From NCBI GenBank assembly GCA_946401725.1, contig CAMIVE010000012.1, forward strand, positions 1-42,272: DNA of 42,272 nt. The letters are read 5' to 3'. The DNA comes from an uncultured Bacteroidales bacterium (GTDB taxonomy: Bacteria; Bacteroidota; Bacteroidia; Bacteroidales; P3). The first letter of the stretch is position 1. Every line of letters starts with the position of its first letter. Shown piece after piece: positions 9,434 through 18,214 of this stretch. Below the pieces are notes generated by a model. That model searched no databases and had not been told where the DNA came from. It worked only from the letters and a program-made list of their open reading frames with translations. A program made the position numbers and the translations under genes.

Positions 9434-10891
9434 TTATTTCTTCTTCTCAGGGATGGCTTCGAGAGCGGCGACAAGATAGTCGAAGAACTTCTTGCAGCTC
9501 GGGATGTTGGCACGCTCGTCGGGGCTGTGGGGGCTCTGCAGCGTGGGTCCGAAGCTGATCATGTCCATATCAGGATATTTGCCACCCAGCAAACCACATT
9601 CCAGACCAGCGTGGATAGCCACCACCGCGGGTTCTTTCTTGTAGAGTTTCTTGTAGGTCTGCTTCATGCTCTTCAGCAGCGGGCTCTTCATATTGGGTTT
9701 CCATCCCGGATAGGCGCCGCTCAGCTTGCAGGTGCCGCCCGACAGTTCAGCCAGGCAGACCAAACGCTCGGCCAGCGCATCCTTGGCGGTATCGACCGAA
9801 GAGCGCAGCAATGCCTGTACGGTGAAGTTCTTGCCAGTGGTCTTGACGATAGCCAGGTTGAGAGAGGTCTCGACAAGGCCTTCCATATCCTTGCTCATAC
9901 GGATGACACCGTTGGGAGCCACCATCATGAGGTTGATAATCTTCTGAGTGTCGGCATCGCAGATGACGTTCTGGCTCAAGCGTACCTTCTCATATTTCAT
10001 GAAGAAATCAGGCTCGACAGCACCAATTTCCTTCTTCACCCAACCAGCCACCTTGTCGAGCTCAGCAAGGATGCATTCCGTGTTTTTCTTCGGGAAGGCG
10101 ATGACAGCCTCTGCATCACGCGGGATAGCGTTGCGCATATTGCCGCCACTGATGCTGACGATACGCAGACCGCACTCGGCGACCCAGCGCAGATGACGGA
10201 ACATCAGTTTGTTGACGTTGGCACGACCCGTGTTGATTTCCATACCCGAGTGGCCACCCTTCAGACCGCCGAAAGTCACTTTGTAGGCGCAATAGTCTTT
10301 GGGAGCCTTCTCCGTCTTATAAGGAATGTTCAGCGTGGCGTCGACACCGCCGGCGCAACCCACGTAGAGTTCGCCTTCGGTTTCGGAGTCGAGGTTGAGC
10401 AGGAACTCACCCTTCAGCTCTTTGGCTTTCAGACCGAAAGCTCCGGTCATACCGGTCTCTTCATCGGTGGTGATGAGTGCCTCGAGGGGGCCGTGCTTGA
10501 TGGTCTTCGACTCGAAGACAGCCATGATGGCAGCCACACCGAGACCATCGTCGGCACCGAGGGTAGTGTCGCAAGCGTATACCCAGTCCTCAACAATCTT
10601 TGTCTGGATGGGGTCTTTCAAGAAATCGTGAACCTTGCCGGCACGTGCCTGGGGCACCATGTCCATGTGGGCCTGCAGGACAACAGGGCAGCGTTTTTCC
10701 ATGCCTTTGGTGGCGGGTTTGCTCATAATCACATTGCCCACTTTATCCACGCGGCAGGCAATTTTCTTGGTTTTAGCCCATTTTACAAGGAAATCACGCA
10801 CAGCCTCTTCGTGCTTCGAAGGACGCGGACAACGGGTAAGGGAGTAGAAATTGCTCCACAATGCTTTAGGTTCGAGATCTTTGATTGTCAT
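9434..10891 (-). CDS. pepD: Aminoacyl-histidine dipeptidase (cytosolic non-specific dipeptidase)
   Basis: The 485-residue product is full length for the M20C family. Metal-site motifs are intact: VVLQAHMDMVP (His75, Asp77), LGADDGLGVA (bridging Asp114), TTDEETGMTGA (catalytic and ligand Glu pair ~144-145) and a late His in IHAGLECG. It hydrolyses Xaa-His and other dipeptides using two zinc ions, in the cytoplasm. The start MTIKDLEPKALWSNF is chosen over an upstream in-frame start because it matches the family N-terminus and lies after a good promoter. Monocistronic, with promoter and terminator both visible. Confidence 0.95.
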   Translation of the reverse strand: MTIKDLEPKALWSNFYSLTRCPRPSKHEEAVRDFLVKWAKTKKIACRVDKVGNVIMSKPATKGMEKRCPVVLQAHMDMVPQARAGKVHDFLKDPIQTKIVEDWVYACDTTLGADDGLGVAAIMAVFESKTIKHGPLEALITTDEETGMTGAFGLKAKELKGEFLLNLDSETEGELYVGCAGGVDATLNIPYKTEKAPKDYCAYKVTFGGLKGGHSGMEINTGRANVNKLMFRHLRWVAECGLRIVSISGGNMRNAIPRDAEAVIAFPKKNTECILAELDKVAGWVKKEIGAVEPDFFMKYEKVRLSQNVICDADTQKIINLMMVAPNGVIRMSKDMEGLVETSLNLAIVKTTGKNFTVQALLRSSVDTAKDALAERLVCLAELSGGTCKLSGAYPGWKPNMKSPLLKSMKQTYKKLYKKEPAVVAIHAGLECGLLGGKYPDMDMISFGPTLQSPHSPDERANIPSCKKFFDYLVAALEAIPEKKK

Positions 10892-10936
10892 AATGATATG
10901 TTTTTTAAATGTTATTCTTTTTCGTGAAAGCGGGTA

Positions 10937-10966
10937 CAAAAGTACGATTTTTTCTTGAACCCACAA
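10937..10966 (-). promoter_or_regulatory. Bacteroidota promoter of pepD
   Basis: On the minus strand, TTTG (10966-10963), 18 nt, then TACTTTTG (10944-10937) fit the -33 TTTG and -7 TAnnTTTG consensus well. It lies 46 bp upstream of the start codon. Confidence 0.8.
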
Positions 10967-11007
10967 AATTTTTCAAAAAAAAAGTCGTTTTTTAAAAAAG
11001 ATAAAAA

Positions 11008-11114
11008 GGTTGAAAAGGGCCGCTACGCTGAAAAGGTTGTAAAGGATGAAAAGGGCCGCTGCGCTGAAAAGGTTGTAAAGGTTGAAAAGGGCCGCTGCGC
11101 TGAAAAAGTACGAG
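11008..11114. repeat. 36-bp tandem repeat, about 3 copies
   Basis: Two complete 36-bp units (11008-11043, 11044-11079) and a nearly complete third share GGTTGAAAAGGGCCGCTGCG with single-base differences. There are no spacers, so this is not a CRISPR array. It sits in the gap between the divergent pepD and radical SAM genes. Confidence 0.9.
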
Positions 11115-11116
11115 TA

Positions 11117-11233
11117 CCCTTCAAACCCTTTAAACCTTTTAAACCTTTTAAACCCTTAAAACCCTTCAAACCCTTCAAACCTTTCAAACCCTTCAAACCT
11201 TTTAAACCCTTAAAACCTTTCAAACCCTTCAAA
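11117..11233. repeat. 9-bp minisatellite, 13 copies
   Basis: Thirteen uninterrupted 9-bp units of the form CCYTTYAAA run to 10 bp before the radical SAM start codon. The + strand is C/T/A-rich and its complement resembles the preceding 36-bp repeats (GGTTGAAAAGG). An open frame across the array would encode Lys-Pro-Phe repeats on + or Lys-Gly-Leu repeats on -, but I regard it as non-coding because nothing else in it looks like a protein. Together with the 36-bp repeats it fills the 352-bp gap 10892-11243. Confidence 0.92.
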
Positions 11234-11243
11234 CTCTCACCAG

Positions 11244-12134
11244 ATGTCCTGTTCCAATTGTCCTCGAAAATGTGCTGCCCGTCCGGGCTTCTGCCGTGCC
11301 GATTCAACGCGGCCGGAGGTGGCTGCCGTCTACGCCCACACAGGCGAAGAGCCGCCCCTTTCGGGACAAAAGGGCATCAGCAATATCTTCTTTGCCCACT
11401 GCAACCTGCAGTGCTGCTTCTGCCAGAATCATGAGATTTCCCGCGCTACAGTTGCCGAAAGCGCCATCACGCTTCGCAGCATCGACCAGATCGTCGACGC
11501 AGTGGAGCGGAGCCTGCAGCAGACGGAGAATATTGTCGGACTTGTCAGCGCCACACAGTACGCCGACATCGTCCCAGCCCTCGTGGAAGGGCTGCACAAC
11601 CGCGGTCTCACCCCTACCATCGTATACAACACCAACGGATATGAGCGAGTCGAGGTATTGCAGCAACTGGCGCCCTACATAGACATCTACCTGCCCGACT
11701 ACAAATACGCCGATAAGCAGCTGGCACAACGCTATTCCAACGCTGCCGACTACCCGGAGACAGCCTTTCGCGCACTCAAGGAGATGTACAACCAGAAAGG
11801 CGCCGCATTGCCCACCGACGACACAGGGCTGGCTTTCCGCGGCATGATTGTCCGACATCTTGTGCTGCCAGGCCAGGTGGACAACTCCATCGCCTGCCTG
11901 CGCCGGCTGGCCGAGGAGATATCGCCCAATATCCATGTCTCCCTGATGGCTCAGTACTTCCCGCCCCAAGGGATGGAACTGCCCGACGAACTGAACAGAC
12001 GCGTTTCGCCCGATGAGTATCAACAGGTAGTCGACGCCTTCTACGACCTGGGATTCCACAAAGGATGGGTGCAAGAACTGGATGCCGCCGACTGCTACCA
12101 ACCCCATTTCACCGACAAAACATCATTCAGATAA
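11244..12134 (+). CDS. Radical SAM protein, PflA-like (COG1313 type)
   Basis: The 296-residue product opens with a cysteine-rich segment (CSNCPRKCAARPGFC, residues 3-17). The radical SAM motif CNLQCCFC follows (Cys53, Cys57, Cys60), which ligates the 4Fe-4S cluster that cleaves S-adenosylmethionine. Further family signatures are IVYNTNGYE, DIYLPDYKY and RHLVLPGQVDNS. This is the group annotated as putative pyruvate-formate-lyase-activating enzyme, but no glycyl radical enzyme is nearby, so its substrate is open. Its stop overlaps the next start (TAATG), so the two are probably cotranslated. The start is only 10 bp after a minisatellite. Confidence 0.88.
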   Translation: MSCSNCPRKCAARPGFCRADSTRPEVAAVYAHTGEEPPLSGQKGISNIFFAHCNLQCCFCQNHEISRATVAESAITLRSIDQIVDAVERSLQQTENIVGLVSATQYADIVPALVEGLHNRGLTPTIVYNTNGYERVEVLQQLAPYIDIYLPDYKYADKQLAQRYSNAADYPETAFRALKEMYNQKGAALPTDDTGLAFRGMIVRHLVLPGQVDNSIACLRRLAEEISPNIHVSLMAQYFPPQGMELPDELNRRVSPDEYQQVVDAFYDLGFHKGWVQELDAADCYQPHFTDKTSFR

Positions 12135-12754
12135 TGGCAAAGAAAAACTTATATACGTTGACCGACGAAGAGGTGATGAGCCCTTATGAAGAGATGCTCG
12201 AAAGCACCGCCATACTCGCTTGGAACACAAGTTATTCAGCTTTCACCTTTGCCTTTTACCTCAACGAACTATTCCACTTACAGCTGCTGCGTCGCAACGA
12301 CATACGGCTTTCCTCCATGAAAGAAGACATCCAGTGTTCTGTGTATGCCTACACCGACACCATCAGCCATCAGTCTTACTTCCTGATTGAAAACGAGCTA
12401 GCCAGTCGACAGCGCATACAGGAGCTCTCCTATTTCGACAAGACGCTCCTCATCCAAGGGGCGGAAGCCTTTGAACGCGCACAGGAAATCTATGCGGAGC
12501 TGAAAGAACCTTTCCACCAATCCGACGATATCATCGGCATGCAACGAGAGGAGATGCGCCGCTCGTTTATCGACTCCGGCATTGTCGAGAGTATCTGGTT
12601 CGACTTCTCAGATCCCGACAACCCTTCCTCTTCACTGATCGCCGACAATGTTCCGCTCAACAAAAGACAAAAGAAATTCATTGATTTCCAGAAAGACTAC
12701 ATCCAAGGTATTTTCATCGAAATCGACGATCTCTTAACCGACTACGACGAATAA
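12134..12754 (+). CDS. Conserved hypothetical, possibly IPExxxVDY-like family
   Basis: The product has 206 residues. The ATG used here shares a base with the upstream stop (TAATG). The N-terminal part (FAFYLNELFHLQLLRRNDI, then SYFLIEN) resembles the small Bacteroidota protein family named IPExxxVDY, in which a similar YLNxxLxxxLxRxxDI segment occurs, but the C-terminal half is acidic and unfamiliar to me. No signal peptide or membrane helix, so it is probably cytoplasmic. Cotranscribed with the radical SAM gene. Function unknown. Confidence 0.7.
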   Translation: MAKKNLYTLTDEEVMSPYEEMLESTAILAWNTSYSAFTFAFYLNELFHLQLLRRNDIRLSSMKEDIQCSVYAYTDTISHQSYFLIENELASRQRIQELSYFDKTLLIQGAEAFERAQEIYAELKEPFHQSDDIIGMQREEMRRSFIDSGIVESIWFDFSDPDNPSSSLIADNVPLNKRQKKFIDFQKDYIQGIFIEIDDLLTDYDE

Positions 12755-12826
12755 CATCAGCACGGCAACCCCTGTCCAAATCGGCGGTAGGGAATACGGT
12801 TTTTTGGATAAAAAACATGTATTTTC

Positions 12827-12856
12827 TTTCTCCATCATTTTTTTTTTGTACCTTTG
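12827..12856 (+). promoter_or_regulatory. Bacteroidota promoter of the DUF349 gene
   Basis: TACCTTTG at 12849-12856 fits TAnnTTTG. TTTC at 12827-12830 with 18-nt spacing is a weak -33 element. A leader of about 80 nt follows. Confidence 0.7.
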
Positions 12857-12941
12857 CACCTTGATTCCGTTGCAAGTTTCAACGGCAATCAACGTTAAAC
12901 TACTTAAATACAATTAATTTGTAACCCAAATCAACACCAAA

Positions 12942-15056
12942 ATGGAAGAGCCAAAAGAGATGCAACCCGAAGCAATGGAACCCGCTGCAACCGTCAACGA
13001 GTGTCCCGTTACTGAAAACGCTACCGAAAACCCTGTTCAAGAACCCGCCAACGACCCTGTCGACGACAACACAACGGCTGAAAACCAGACCGAAACAACA
13101 ACCGAACAGGTTGAAACGAATCCCCAAACTCCCGAAGAGGAAACGAAACCTTCAGAGGAGACTGCTCCCGAGACAGAAGCAACAACCGAACCTGAGACGG
13201 CTCCCGAGCCCGAAGCTCATGCAGCCGAAGAGGTGCAGAACGAAGAGCCTCAGGCAGAAGAAGTCCCTGTCGAAGAGGAGCCCACTGTCGACTACAGCAG
13301 CCGCAGCCGCGAAGAGCTGATTGAAGACCTCAGAGAACTGCTGCAGACCGACGACATCACGAAAATCAAGAACCGCGTGGCGGCCCTCAAGATCTGCTTC
13401 ACCAATGCAGACAAAGAGGCCAAGAAGGCAGCCTTCGACAAGTTTATCGAAGAAGGCGGCAACAAGGATGAATACGAAGGCGGCGACGACACTGTAGCCG
13501 AGACTTTCCGCAAAGAGTATGCCATCTACCGCGAACGCAGACAAAAACATATTGACGAGCTCGAAGCCCGCAAACAGAAGAATCTGGAGCAGAAACAACA
13601 AATCCTTGAGGAACTGCGCCAGCTCATCGACAGCGACTCCGAAAGCCTGAAACAGACATACGACCAGTTCAACACCATCCAGGAACGCTGGAAAGCTATC
13701 GGCGACGTACCGCGTGCCGAGATCAACGGTCTCTGGCAGAACTATCACTTCCTGGTGGAGCAGTTCTTCAATAAAGTGAAGATGAACAAAGAGCTGATGC
13801 TTCTCGACCAGAAGAAGAATCTCGAAAGCAAGACCCTTCTCTGCGAGAAAGCCGAGGAACTGATTGTGGAGACCTCCATCACCAAAGCATTCAAAGAGTT
13901 GCAGAACCTGCGCGAACAATGGCGCGAGATCGGTCCCGTCCCCGTGGAACAGAACGACGAGATATGGGCACGTTTCCGCAACGCCGCCAACCAGATCGAC
14001 GAACGTCGCAAGGAGTTCTACGAACAACGCCGCGAAGAACAGGAGAAGAATCTCCTTGCCAAACAGGCCCTCGTAGAAAAGATGCAGGAACTGACCGCAG
14101 AGATGCCTACCGGAACCAAAGGGTGGAACGACACCTCGGCCTCACTCGACGAACTGCTGAAAGTGTGGAAGAGCATCGGCCCCGTCCCCAAGGAACAGAA
14201 CGAAGAAATCTGGAACACCTTCAAAGGAGGTATCGACCGCTTCTACGAACAGAAAAAGCAGCATTTTGAGACCCTCAAAGACGAACAGACCGAGAACTAC
14301 AACAAGAAGATAGACCTCTGTCTGCAAGCCGAAGCCATCGCCAAACGCGAAGACTGGAAGAAAGCCACCGAAGAGTTGCTCAAACTGCAGGACGAGTGGA
14401 AGCATATCGGACCTGTCAACAAGAAAGTCTCCGAAAAAATCTGGCAACGGTTCAGAGGCGCCTGCGACGAGTTCTTCTCCAAGAAGTCGGAATACTTCAA
14501 CAACCTCCGCGGTTCCGAACAGGAAAACCTGCAGAAGAAAGAGGCCATCCTTGCCGAACTGAAAGCTTACAGCTTCGGAGACGACAAAGAGGAGAACCTG
14601 AACGCCATCAAGGATTTTCAGCGCCGCTGGATGGAGGTGGGATTTGTGCCCATCGCCGAGAAACAACGGTTACAGAAAGATTTCCGCGACACGATCAACA
14701 ACCTCTTTGAACAGCTCAAGATCAGTGCACGCGAAGCACAAGCCAACGCCTATCGTGAGCGCATCCGCAATGTGGTGGGCAACCGTCAGGCAACCAACAG
14801 CGAACGTGACAACCTGCTTGACCAGATCACCAAACTGCGCAACGACATCAACCTCTGGGAGAACAATCTGGGATTCCTGGCCAACTCCAAACAGGCCGAC
14901 CTGCTGAAGGAGGAATTCGAGAAGAAGATGCAAAGCGCCCGTCAACAGATTGCCCTGCTCGAGGCCAAACTGAAAATCCTCGACGAAGCTTCGCAGGAAG
15001 AGACCACCAAGAAGGAGACTCCCGCTGCCGAAAACGAACCGGCTCCGGAAGCATAA
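12942..15056 (+). CDS. DUF349 repeat protein with acidic N-terminal tail
   Basis: The 704-residue product begins with ~110 residues rich in Glu, Pro and Thr, probably disordered. Five DUF349 units follow at ~75-83 residue spacing, recognised by WKAIGDVPRAE (~249), WREIGPVPVEQ (~326), WKSIGPVPKEQ (~409), WKHIGPVNKKV (~486) and WMEVGFVPIAE (~563). Charged helices link them and a coiled coil closes the protein before another acidic tail. No signal peptide, so cytoplasmic. The family is widespread in Bacteroidota but its role is not established; helical scaffold-like behaviour is my inference. Own promoter and terminator. Confidence 0.9.
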   Translation: MEEPKEMQPEAMEPAATVNECPVTENATENPVQEPANDPVDDNTTAENQTETTTEQVETNPQTPEEETKPSEETAPETEATTEPETAPEPEAHAAEEVQNEEPQAEEVPVEEEPTVDYSSRSREELIEDLRELLQTDDITKIKNRVAALKICFTNADKEAKKAAFDKFIEEGGNKDEYEGGDDTVAETFRKEYAIYRERRQKHIDELEARKQKNLEQKQQILEELRQLIDSDSESLKQTYDQFNTIQERWKAIGDVPRAEINGLWQNYHFLVEQFFNKVKMNKELMLLDQKKNLESKTLLCEKAEELIVETSITKAFKELQNLREQWREIGPVPVEQNDEIWARFRNAANQIDERRKEFYEQRREEQEKNLLAKQALVEKMQELTAEMPTGTKGWNDTSASLDELLKVWKSIGPVPKEQNEEIWNTFKGGIDRFYEQKKQHFETLKDEQTENYNKKIDLCLQAEAIAKREDWKKATEELLKLQDEWKHIGPVNKKVSEKIWQRFRGACDEFFSKKSEYFNNLRGSEQENLQKKEAILAELKAYSFGDDKEENLNAIKDFQRRWMEVGFVPIAEKQRLQKDFRDTINNLFEQLKISAREAQANAYRERIRNVVGNRQATNSERDNLLDQITKLRNDINLWENNLGFLANSKQADLLKEEFEKKMQSARQQIALLEAKLKILDEASQEETTKKETPAAENEPAPEA

Positions 15057-15080
15057 CTCCTCATTCCATAACAACGATTC

Positions 15081-15114
15081 CAGCGGGAGGCGGCAGTACT
15101 GTCGCCTCCCGCTG
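15081..15114 (+). terminator. Rho-independent terminator after the DUF349 gene
   Basis: A 12-bp perfect stem (CAGCGGGAGGCG with CGCCTCCCGCTG), a 10-nt loop and then TTTT, starting 24 bp after the stop codon. Confidence 0.88.
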
Positions 15115-15182
15115 TTTTCACCACTAGTCGTCGAATCGCAAAAATAATAAATACATCCCCTCAAGCGGTCCAAACTTTTTTG

Positions 15183-15190
15183 TATTTTTG
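15183..15190 (+). promoter_or_regulatory. -7 element upstream of gldB
   Basis: TATTTTTG matches TAnnTTTG, 24 bp before the start codon. No convincing -33 TTTG at the right distance. Confidence 0.6.
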
Positions 15191-15214
15191 CACTTGTAAA
15201 AACATGCATTGACC

Positions 15215-16216
15215 ATGAGAAAAATATATCGGAACCTATTTATATTTAGTTTCTTGTGCCTTTCCATACTGATAGCCTGCAAAGGTGGAAATCAGCAACC
15301 CAGACAACACCGTGAAGGCGATATTGAAATCGCCCGCTTCGAAGAGGTGCTTTTCGACACACCTGTCGACCAACTACGGGAACGACTCACTGAATTCCAT
15401 ACAAAATACCCGAGTCCCTTGCTGAATATCTACCCTGACGACGCCAACTTTATGGCACAGCTTCAAGGGTTTATCGCCGATAGCGCCATGCGCAGCATCT
15501 ACGGCATCACCCACCAGCACTACGGCGACCTGGCCTGGTTAGAGAAAGAGCTCACCCAAGCACTGAAGAAAGCCGCGAAAGAGGATCCCGATATCGACAT
15601 CACGCACTTCGCCACCTTTGTGTCGGGCTTCTTCGACTACAACCAACGCATCCTCACCGACCGCGACAGCAAGAGCCTCCTTGTCAGCATCGATCAATAC
15701 ACCCTCAAATACACGGAGCCTTTCGCCTATTTCGGTCTACCGATGTTTATCGTCACCCTTAGCGACAGCGCCTATCTGGCATCGGACATCATGGCTGAAA
15801 TTGCCCGCCAATATATCGCTTCGCCGGATGAAAAGCAGGTCACCATGCTTGACCGGATGGTGATGGAAGGGAAAGTGCTTTACTTCCTCGATCAGGTAAT
15901 GCCCAAGAAAGCAGATTTCCTGAAAATACGCTACACCCCTGAACAACTGGAGTGGTGCCAGAAGAACGAACCCATGATATGGGCCTACTTCATACAGCAC
16001 AACCTGCTTTACGAAAAAGATTTCAGCCGATACCACAATTTCGTCGACGAAGCGCCCAAAACCAACGCCTTCAAGGACTCGGCACCACGTACCACAGACT
16101 ATATCGGATGGCAGATTGTACGCAACTACATGAAGAACAACAAATGTTCAATGAAGGAACTGTTTGAGAACACCAACTCGCAAGCCATCCTGCAGGCTTC
16201 GAAATACAAACCGTGA
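15215..16216 (+). CDS. gldB: GldB-family lipoprotein
   Basis: The product has 333 residues. I use the ATG giving MRKIYRNLF; an in-frame TTG six bases earlier is less likely. The lipoprotein signal has lipobox LIAC with Cys22. The body matches GldB of gliding Bacteroidota: RFEEVLFDTPVDQL, MVMEGKVLYFLDQVMP, RYTPEQLEWCQKNEPMIWAY, LLYEKD, IGWQIVRNYM and the C-terminal SKYKP. GldB is required for gliding in Flavobacterium; in non-gliding Bacteroidales its homologues are conserved and probably have an envelope function. It is first in a likely operon with the LtaS-like enzyme and the lipid kinase. Confidence 0.85.
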   Translation: MRKIYRNLFIFSFLCLSILIACKGGNQQPRQHREGDIEIARFEEVLFDTPVDQLRERLTEFHTKYPSPLLNIYPDDANFMAQLQGFIADSAMRSIYGITHQHYGDLAWLEKELTQALKKAAKEDPDIDITHFATFVSGFFDYNQRILTDRDSKSLLVSIDQYTLKYTEPFAYFGLPMFIVTLSDSAYLASDIMAEIARQYIASPDEKQVTMLDRMVMEGKVLYFLDQVMPKKADFLKIRYTPEQLEWCQKNEPMIWAYFIQHNLLYEKDFSRYHNFVDEAPKTNAFKDSAPRTTDYIGWQIVRNYMKNNKCSMKELFENTNSQAILQASKYKP

Positions 16217-16272
16217 GAAAGAAGATAACAAACCTTTCAAATCTATCAACAAAAACTTTAAACTCAAAAAAA

Positions 16273-18210
16273 ATGGCATACACAAAAGGATGGTTTCACC
16301 CACGCAGCATATACGGCTACCTCATCACCAAACTGCTTATCGCTTTCGTCTTCCTATTCTTAACCCAGGCGGCCTTCTATCTACTCAATACGGGTCACTT
16401 CCCCGTCGACGGATTCGGTGAATGGATTGGTGTGGTATGGGGGTTCATACGCTTTGGTTTCGCTACCCTGACGTTGGTGCTGCTGCCCTTTATCGTGATC
16501 AACCTGCTGCCGTTCAACTTCCGCTGGTCTCGATGGTTCCGCCGCCTGAGCGACTGCCTTTACCTGATTCCCTCCCTCGTGGTCATTATAGTCAATCAGA
16601 TCGACGTCGCCTACTTCCAGTTCACCTACCGCCGCATGAGCAGCGAGATGTTCGCCTATATGGGTGTAGGTGGCGATATGGGCAACCTGATACCCAAGTT
16701 CCTGGTCGATTACTGGCCGGTGAGCGTCAGCGGCGTCGCCATCATCATCCTTTTTCTCGTTTTCTCCCATCGGACACTGTTCCCCGCTTTCAACGAATAT
16801 GGCATCAACCGCCGCAACGACTATATAGGCCTGGCGGTGGGACTGCTGTTCTCTTTCATTCTGGTACGCGGGGGGCTGCAACGCCATTTCATCGAACTGA
16901 ACGACTCGGCACGCTACTGCCAGATGAAGAATACCCCGCTCATCCTCAACTCGCCCTACAACATCATCCGCACCCTCGGGGTCGACGACCTGAAAGAGGT
17001 GCGTTACATGAGTGACGAGGAAGCATCGGCACTATTCAACCCGGAATTCACCCCCTTGGCCAATGCCAACAGCAAAGTGCAGCCGATAGCCTACGGCGAC
17101 TTCTGCGCCGGCGGCGGACAGATAGCTTTCATGGGCAACGACAGCACCCTGCACAAAAGAGGTAAAAACGTGGTGTTTATCATTCTGGAAAGCTTCTCAC
17201 AGGAATACATGGGCTGTTACAACGACGGCATCATGGAGAGTTTCACCCCCTTCCTCGACTCGCTGGCCGAACACAGCCTGCTCTTCCAAGGGCGTTCCAA
17301 CGGCAAGAAATCCATCGAGTCGATTCCCGCAGTGATGACATCGCTGCCTACGCTGATGGACCGTCCCGTACTGATGTCGTCGTTCAAGAACAACGATTTG
17401 GTTGGCTTGCCCATGCTGCTGAAAAAGCACGGTTACAACACCGCCTTCTTCCACGGAGCCTATAACGGATCGATGGGTTTCGACGTCTTCTGCAAGAAAA
17501 TCGGATTCGACGCCTACTATGGCCGCAACGAGTTTGGCAACGACGCCTGCCATGATGGCACCTGGGGCATCTTTGACGAGCATTTCCTCCAGTATATGGC
17601 GATGCAGCTGACCCGTACACCCGAACCGTTCTTTGCCGGCGTGTTCACCATCTCGTCACATCATCCTTATACCATCCCCAAAGAATACAAGGGCACCTTC
17701 AAGAAAGGCATCCATCCCATTCTGGAGTGCATAAGCTACAGCGATATGGCGCTGCGCAAATTCTTTGCGACTGCAGCCCAGCAGCCATGGTTCGAGAACA
17801 CCATCTTCGTCATCATGGCCGACCATCCGGCACAGGCGCTCTCCCCCCAGTTCAACAACTATAACGCCTGGTACCGTATCCCGATGATTATCTTCGACCC
17901 CCAGCATCCTGTGGGTCAACGGAGTGACCGGATCATGCAGCAGAGCGACGTGATGCCCACCTTCATCGACTATCTGGGCTATGACGAACCCTGCATCTGC
18001 TTCGGCACCAGCGCGCTGCAACAAAGCGAGGGATGGCAGATAGCTTATGGATGCGGCTACCACCAGCTGGTGACCAACGACGGTGTCGCCTTGTACGAAG
18101 AGACCCGCAGCCGGGTCTTCGAAGAGGACGGCAACGGCAAACTCTCCTTCCTCAAAGCCATCCTGCAACAATACAACCATCGAATGATACATAACCAATT
18201 GAAACGATAG
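16273..18210 (+). CDS. LtaS/MdoB-like sulfatase-fold phosphoglycerol transferase
   Basis: The 645-residue product has five N-terminal membrane segments (~20-40, 55-80, 95-112, 150-168, 183-200) and an extracytoplasmic alkaline-phosphatase-fold domain. Metal and nucleophile motifs: NVVFIILESFS (Glu306), NGKKSIESIPA (probable Ser/Thr-type nucleophile at Ser347), FTISSHHPY and IMADHP. Family members move glycerophosphate from phosphatidylglycerol to a glycan or polymer, releasing diacylglycerol. The start MAYTKGWF is preferred over an upstream GTG that would overlap gldB. A lipid kinase follows after 4 bp, which supports diacylglycerol release. It has no C/S-x-P-x-R formylglycine site. Acceptor unknown. 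Confidence 0.88.
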   Translation: MAYTKGWFHPRSIYGYLITKLLIAFVFLFLTQAAFYLLNTGHFPVDGFGEWIGVVWGFIRFGFATLTLVLLPFIVINLLPFNFRWSRWFRRLSDCLYLIPSLVVIIVNQIDVAYFQFTYRRMSSEMFAYMGVGGDMGNLIPKFLVDYWPVSVSGVAIIILFLVFSHRTLFPAFNEYGINRRNDYIGLAVGLLFSFILVRGGLQRHFIELNDSARYCQMKNTPLILNSPYNIIRTLGVDDLKEVRYMSDEEASALFNPEFTPLANANSKVQPIAYGDFCAGGGQIAFMGNDSTLHKRGKNVVFIILESFSQEYMGCYNDGIMESFTPFLDSLAEHSLLFQGRSNGKKSIESIPAVMTSLPTLMDRPVLMSSFKNNDLVGLPMLLKKHGYNTAFFHGAYNGSMGFDVFCKKIGFDAYYGRNEFGNDACHDGTWGIFDEHFLQYMAMQLTRTPEPFFAGVFTISSHHPYTIPKEYKGTFKKGIHPILECISYSDMALRKFFATAAQQPWFENTIFVIMADHPAQALSPQFNNYNAWYRIPMIIFDPQHPVGQRSDRIMQQSDVMPTFIDYLGYDEPCICFGTSALQQSEGWQIAYGCGYHQLVTNDGVALYEETRSRVFEEDGNGKLSFLKAILQQYNHRMIHNQLKR

Positions 18211-18214
18211 CCCT

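Noticed and set aside
9527..10927. A 466-codon open frame opposite pepD
   Set aside because: The sense strand encodes a full M20C dipeptidase with promoter and terminator; the antisense frame shows no family features.
11008..11114. CRISPR array
   Set aside because: The 36-bp units are directly adjacent with no unique spacers, and no cas genes are present.
10955..11434. Lys-Pro-Phe repeat protein read across the minisatellite
   Set aside because: The repeat unit lengths are multiples of three, so any frame stays open. The frame then runs out of phase into the radical SAM gene and has no credible start or domain.
16273..18210. Formylglycine-dependent sulfatase matured by the SUMF1 protein
   Set aside because: There is no C/S-x-P-x-R motif, and the five N-terminal membrane helices fit the LtaS/MdoB group instead.
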